A DNA stretch of 35,863 bases from an uncultured Clostridia bacterium. Lineage in GTDB: Bacteria > Bacillota > Clostridia > TANB77 > CAG-465. Numbering within the stretch: the first letter of the stretch is position 1; every line of letters starts with the position of its first letter. Shown in pieces: positions 32,473 through 35,863 of this stretch. The notes beneath the pieces are model-generated. The model made no database searches, was not told the DNA's origin, and saw nothing but the letters and a program-made list of their open reading frames with translations. The translations under genes were made by a program, and so were the position numbers. The stretch covers positions 1 to 35,863 of the forward strand of contig CALXES010000015.1 in NCBI GenBank assembly GCA_944387385.1, read 5' to 3'.

Positions 32473-33627
32473 CTATCCGCTTATTGTACTAATTATCCCC
32501 ATTATTATTCCTGTAGACATAACAAACAATACCATTATACCAATCAGTACACCCAACATATCTTTATACACTTTTGTAAATCCTTCTATAAATGAACCTA
32601 TTGTTTTATCTGAGTTAATTGGTTCACTAAGTGCAGTAAGTAACTTGTATAGTACAACAATTATAATAAGTTTTATTACAGGAACACTAACAATTAATAT
32701 AACTGAAACTAAGGCAACAGCTCCTCCAACTTTTCCTATTAATTCGGTTGCTCCAAGTACTGTATCTAAGCTGTCAGATAAAAATTTTCCAACTACCGGA
32801 ACTGTATTTGATACAATATTTTGTGTTGTCTTAAAATAAATGTTATCTATAGATTTTGTTACAGTTGATTCCATTGATAATATCAAAATAAATATAGCTA
32901 TAACTGAGCTGAAAATATATAATGATGACTTTCTAAATATTCCAGATAGCTCGTCAAGTCTAATATTTTCTGATATTTTTGATACAATGTTTATCACAAT
33001 AGATATAGTAAAAAATGGTATTACTACATATTGAGTAACAACACATATAAAATTTGAAATAAATAAAATTAGTGGCTGAATAATTCCTGTAGATGTAATT
33101 TTACCACTTGCAACTAATATTCCCATTAAAAAAGTAGATACAACTTGCATTACTGTGCCAAGCATATTTATTAAATTTCTAAACATATCTATTATTTCTA
33201 TATAATTTTTCAAAAGTATAGAACTAACACAAATTAATACTACAAGTTTACTAATTTTTACTATATCACTATTTTTATCTAACTCTAAACTAGATAAAAC
33301 AGCCATAATAATGATTATTACAAAAATAGTTATAACACTATTTATACTCTCTTTAACTTGAATAACAAGATTTGATACAAATGTGTCTAATATATTTCCA
33401 TAATCTAAACCTTCTCCAGACACTAGATCTGAATAAAGATCCTTTGGACTAAATTCTACAAGATTGTTTTCGTTTATATATTCCTCAAATACATTTAAGT
33501 AATTATCTACATCTAGACTATCAGAAACATTTTTGGTTACATCTATTTCTTCTGCAAAAACATTAAAGTTTAATAAGGCATAAGCATATATAAAACATAA
33601 TAATATTTTTAAATAATTTTTCATCAT
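32473..33627 (-). CDS. spoIIIAE: stage III sporulation protein AE
   Basis: The 384-residue polytopic membrane protein has a signal peptide (YLKILLCFIYAYALLNFNVFAEE), then about seven or eight helices with the family features VSTFLMGILVASGKITSTG and YVVIPFFTISIVI. In the C-terminal half VVPVVGKFLSDSLDTVLG is very conserved. Its start overlaps the TGA of spoIIIAD by 4 nt. It is thought to form part of the channel core. Confidence 0.95.
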   Translation of the reverse strand: MMKNYLKILLCFIYAYALLNFNVFAEEIDVTKNVSDSLDVDNYLNVFEEYINENNLVEFSPKDLYSDLVSGEGLDYGNILDTFVSNLVIQVKESINSVITIFVIIIIMAVLSSLELDKNSDIVKISKLVVLICVSSILLKNYIEIIDMFRNLINMLGTVMQVVSTFLMGILVASGKITSTGIIQPLILFISNFICVVTQYVVIPFFTISIVINIVSKISENIRLDELSGIFRKSSLYIFSSVIAIFILILSMESTVTKSIDNIYFKTTQNIVSNTVPVVGKFLSDSLDTVLGATELIGKVGGAVALVSVILIVSVPVIKLIIIVVLYKLLTALSEPINSDKTIGSFIEGFTKVYKDMLGVLIGIMVLFVMSTGIIMGIISTISG

Positions 33628-34007
33628 ACTAACTCAGTCACAATATCTATAAGAGATGCTACAACCGGTATTGATAATGATACAATTATAACCTTTCCTG
33701 CTATTTCCATTTTATTTGCTATAGCACTTTCTCCTGCATCTTTACAAATATCTTTTCCAAATTCAATAATATATGATATGCCTATTACTTTTAATATTAT
33801 TTTTATATATGTACTATCAATTGATGAATTCACCATTAAGGAATTAATTAAATCAATTACACTTTTTAATTTATCAAAAACAAATAGTAAGATTATTACT
33901 GATGAAGCAACAATACACATAAGTGCTATTTCTGGTCGTTGATTTTTTAAGATAATAATAAGCGAAACAGCAATTATCCCAAAACCTATTACTTTAAATA
34001 AAGCCAT
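33624..34007 (-). CDS. spoIIIAD: stage III sporulation protein AD
   Basis: The 127-residue protein has three or four membrane helices and the family block YIIEFGKDICKDAGESAIANK. RBS AGGAGA precedes the ATG; 9 nt separate it from spoIIIAC. It is a homologue of SpoIIIAC by fold and is a membrane core component. Confidence 0.94.
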   Translation of the reverse strand: MALFKVIGFGIIAVSLIIILKNQRPEIALMCIVASSVIILLFVFDKLKSVIDLINSLMVNSSIDSTYIKIILKVIGISYIIEFGKDICKDAGESAIANKMEIAGKVIIVSLSIPVVASLIDIVTELV

Positions 34008-34016
34008 AATTTTCTC

Positions 34017-34211
34017 CTATAAATTAAAAGTATCTCTTACTGTGTTAAACAGTTCACTTATTTTTGAAATAACCATCATAAGAACAATTATGACTCCTGT
34101 AAGTGTCGTCATCATAGCTTGATCCTCTCTTCCAGCTTTTGATAAAACTTGATTTAATACTGCAACTAGTATTCCAATACCAGCAATCTTAAACAATAAA
34201 TCTATATCCAT
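34017..34211 (-). CDS. spoIIIAC: stage III sporulation protein AC
   Basis: The 64-residue two-helix membrane protein matches the family over its whole length: MDIDLLFKIAGIGILVAVL, then QVLSKAGREDQAMM. I choose the ATG at 34211, with GGAGG 7 nt upstream; the ATG at 34217 is 1 nt from GGAGG. Confidence 0.95.
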   Translation of the reverse strand: MDIDLLFKIAGIGILVAVLNQVLSKAGREDQAMMTTLTGVIIVLMMVISKISELFNTVRDTFNL

Positions 34212-34223
34212 ATGCATTCCTCC

Positions 34224-34739
34224 TTATATGAATATAACAACTATGATTAATCCTGTAATAACTCCTACTGTTTTATATACTTTTGAACTTTTCACTTTAT
34301 TTGTATTTGCCTCTTTAATTTGTTTTTGCACTATAGTAATAGCATTTTCAATTATATTATTTTGTGAGTCTATATCACTTCTTCCTAAATTTTTAAGTGT
34401 AGATATTATAATATCTTTATCATAATCATTTAGTTCTTCTAAAGTATTAACATTACTTGTAATACTCATATCAACTTTATTACTTCCATACTCTGATATA
34501 TCAAGTGCTATAGCACCAATAACGTCTTTGAGTTTAGAACTTAAACGCTGTCTAGAAATTTCAAACGAAACGGGTAAACTATTTGCCATATACACCATCT
34601 CATTTTGTATCATTCTTAAAAATGTAATAAAGTCTGTTAAAATCTCCTCTCTTGATTTTAGAGATTTTGCCATTTCAATTCCTATGTAAGATGTTATACA
34701 TAAAATTGCAATAGAAATAATTATTTTTATAAATATCAT
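34224..34739 (-). CDS. spoIIIAB: stage III sporulation protein AB
   Basis: The 171-residue protein has an N-terminal helix, a helical cytoplasmic part (YIGIEMAKSLKSREEILTDF) and a C-terminal helix. It resembles part of the GspF platform protein family. Its ATG overlaps the TGA of spoIIIAA by 4 nt. Confidence 0.92.
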   Translation of the reverse strand: MIFIKIIISIAILCITSYIGIEMAKSLKSREEILTDFITFLRMIQNEMVYMANSLPVSFEISRQRLSSKLKDVIGAIALDISEYGSNKVDMSITSNVNTLEELNDYDKDIIISTLKNLGRSDIDSQNNIIENAITIVQKQIKEANTNKVKSSKVYKTVGVITGLIIVVIFI

Positions 34740-35644
34740 GCAACACCTCCTAATTTTTCTGTATCATATACTTTTTCTATAATGCCTGGAATTTTACCAT
34801 TTGAAAGCACTATAATTTTAGAAAATATATTTAGATTTAATAATTCCTTTATATTCTCATTTTTAAGTATACTCTTTATTGAGTCACCGTGCATAGTAAA
34901 AACAACCTTTACCCCAGAGAGTATTGCTTCTTTAATTGCTATAATATCTTCTTTTTTCCCTATTTCATCTGTTGCAATCACATCAGGTGCCATTGAACGT
35001 ATCATCATCTTCATTCCACTTGCTTTATTTACATTACTCATTATATCTGTTCTAATTCCTACGTCTAAACTTGCCACTCCTTCGTACACTGAAGCTATTT
35101 CTCCTCTTTCATCTATTAGTGCAACATTTTTACCATTAAAATTTAATGATGGTATTCCATTGCTAATCTGTCTAATAATATCTCTTATTAAAGTAGTTTT
35201 GCCACATCCTGGAGGCGATACAATTAATGTATTTAAAAAATTATTCCCAGATATAATTTTAGGCAACACCATATCTGCACATCCATAAATTTGTCTTGCT
35301 ACACGAATATTTAAACTACATATATTTTTTATATTTTTTATTTTTTTATTTAAATATAAAACTTCTCCGCTTATTCCAATTCTATGTCCACCTCTAATTA
35401 CAACAAAGCCATTATTAATATCATTTTGTATAGCATAAATTGAATTTTTTGAAACATTAAGTAAAATATCTAAAATTGTTTTAGGCGTAATAATACAATT
35501 TAAAACCATTTCATTTTTACCACAAATAATTATCACTTTACATTTTGTCCTAAGTCGTATCTCTGTTATATTTTGGCTACAGTTTAATTTTATGATTTCA
35601 TTTGAAATATAACTTGGTAAAATCCTAAGTATTTCATCTATCAT
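34736..35644 (-). CDS. spoIIIAA: stage III sporulation protein AA, secretion-type ATPase
   Basis: The 302-residue ATPase of the channel resembles secretion ATPases. Walker A is SPPGCGKTTLIRDI near residue 150; the Walker-B-like motif lies in VALIDERGEIA, then SMAPDVIATDEIGKKEDI. The ATG at 35644 follows AGAGGTGG; the upstream in-frame GTG at 35653 overlaps that site. First gene of the octet. The upstream AT-rich stretch 35645-35741 should contain the sigma-E promoter; I see a TATACAAT-like box at 35690-35697 but no clear -35. Confidence 0.94.
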   Translation of the reverse strand: MIDEILRILPSYISNEIIKLNCSQNITEIRLRTKCKVIIICGKNEMVLNCIITPKTILDILLNVSKNSIYAIQNDINNGFVVIRGGHRIGISGEVLYLNKKIKNIKNICSLNIRVARQIYGCADMVLPKIISGNNFLNTLIVSPPGCGKTTLIRDIIRQISNGIPSLNFNGKNVALIDERGEIASVYEGVASLDVGIRTDIMSNVNKASGMKMMIRSMAPDVIATDEIGKKEDIIAIKEAILSGVKVVFTMHGDSIKSILKNENIKELLNLNIFSKIIVLSNGKIPGIIEKVYDTEKLGGVA

Positions 35645-35741
35645 AATAACCACCTCTTATATATTAATGTTATACTACTTAGTAATTGTATAATTTGTAG
35701 AAAAATAATTAATATAACTAAAAATATGTTCTAAATTTAGC

Positions 35742-35774
35742 AAAAAAAACAATAGTAAAATAATTTACTATTGC
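35742..35774 (-). terminator. terminator of the truncated gene upstream of spoIIIA
   Basis: A 10-bp stem CAATAGTAAA/TTTACTATTG (35750-35759 with 35764-35773), T8 on the minus strand. Confidence 0.88.
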
Positions 35775-35781
35775 TTTTTTT

Positions 35782-35863
35782 CTACTCAAATAGGCTAAGA
35801 ATTTCTTCTTTTGACATTTTAGATATAAATGTTTTTCCTGATTTTATAACTGACTCTGTAAGA
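35782..35863 (-). CDS. C-terminal end of an unrecognised gene
   Basis: The last 26 codons of a minus-strand frame, ending ISKMSKEEILSLFE then TAG, are followed by a strong terminator. The window cuts the rest. It is transcribed in the same direction as spoIIIA but ends before that promoter. Too short for a family call. Confidence 0.6.
   Translation of the reverse strand, partial: LTESVIKSGKTFISKMSKEEILSLFE

Noticed and set aside
1..35863. CRISPR arrays, rRNA, IS elements, toxin-antitoxin pairs
   Set aside because: No regularly spaced repeats, rRNA segments, transposase frames or recognisable toxin-antitoxin pairs were seen.

Overview
The window looks like chromosome from a very AT-rich, endospore-forming Firmicute of the class Clostridia. 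The evidence is base composition, strong AGGAGG ribosome sites, consensus sigma-A promoters with 17-bp spacers, a complete spoIIIAA-AH octet, and a ytfI/ytfJ-type pair. The closest lineage cannot be fixed from sequence alone; an uncultured gut clostridium is a reasonable guess. I see no integrase, relaxase, IS element, att site, CRISPR array or rRNA.

Layout. 1-2136: two VirB2/TrbC-like small membrane proteins (the first cut by the window edge), an M23 peptidase and an SSB-like protein. 2255-7235: traX-like gene and pgi in one operon, an NMN adenylyltransferase, tRNA-Lys(CTT), and a long-chain acyl-CoA ligase. 7371-8880: two monocistronic genes for unrecognised membrane proteins, each behind a similar promoter and a structured leader containing a terminator-like hairpin. 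The first of them is frame-disrupted at an A tract. 8879-13245: ytfJ with a DUF2953 gene, a YuiD-like PAP2-related protein, and DUF2207 plus LemA. 13457-19613: obgE, trpS, an MBL/beta-CASP protein, an unknown gene, rpmA, rplU with a probable L21 leader, and pth. 19790-22285: a VirD4/TraG-type ATPase. 22310-25382: two tandem YgjV-GNAT fusion proteins and a PP2C-like protein. 25635-29642: secA, a DUF1980-like protein and a stand-alone MshEN-like protein. 29753-30728: two unknown single-pass membrane proteins. 30885-35644: spoIIIA operon. 35782-35863: the end of an unrecognised gene.

How parts fit together. SpoIIIAA-AH form the channel between forespore and mother cell in engulfed sporangia. rplU, rpmA, obgE, trpS and pth serve translation and ribosome assembly. 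SecA drives Sec export. The VirB2-like proteins and the VirD4/TraG ATPase suggest a type IV secretion-like machine whose genes lie scattered among housekeeping genes instead of in a transfer island. The two proteins with matched leaders may or may not belong to it; that is inference.

Most likely novelties: the duplicated promoter-plus-attenuator leader at 7371-7548 and 8051-8245 with its associated membrane protein pair, the A7 frame break at 7570-7576, the dispersed VirB2/VirD4 components, and the tandem YgjV-GNAT fusions. Many convergent gene pairs share one hairpin terminator, and several stop codons lie inside terminator hairpins.
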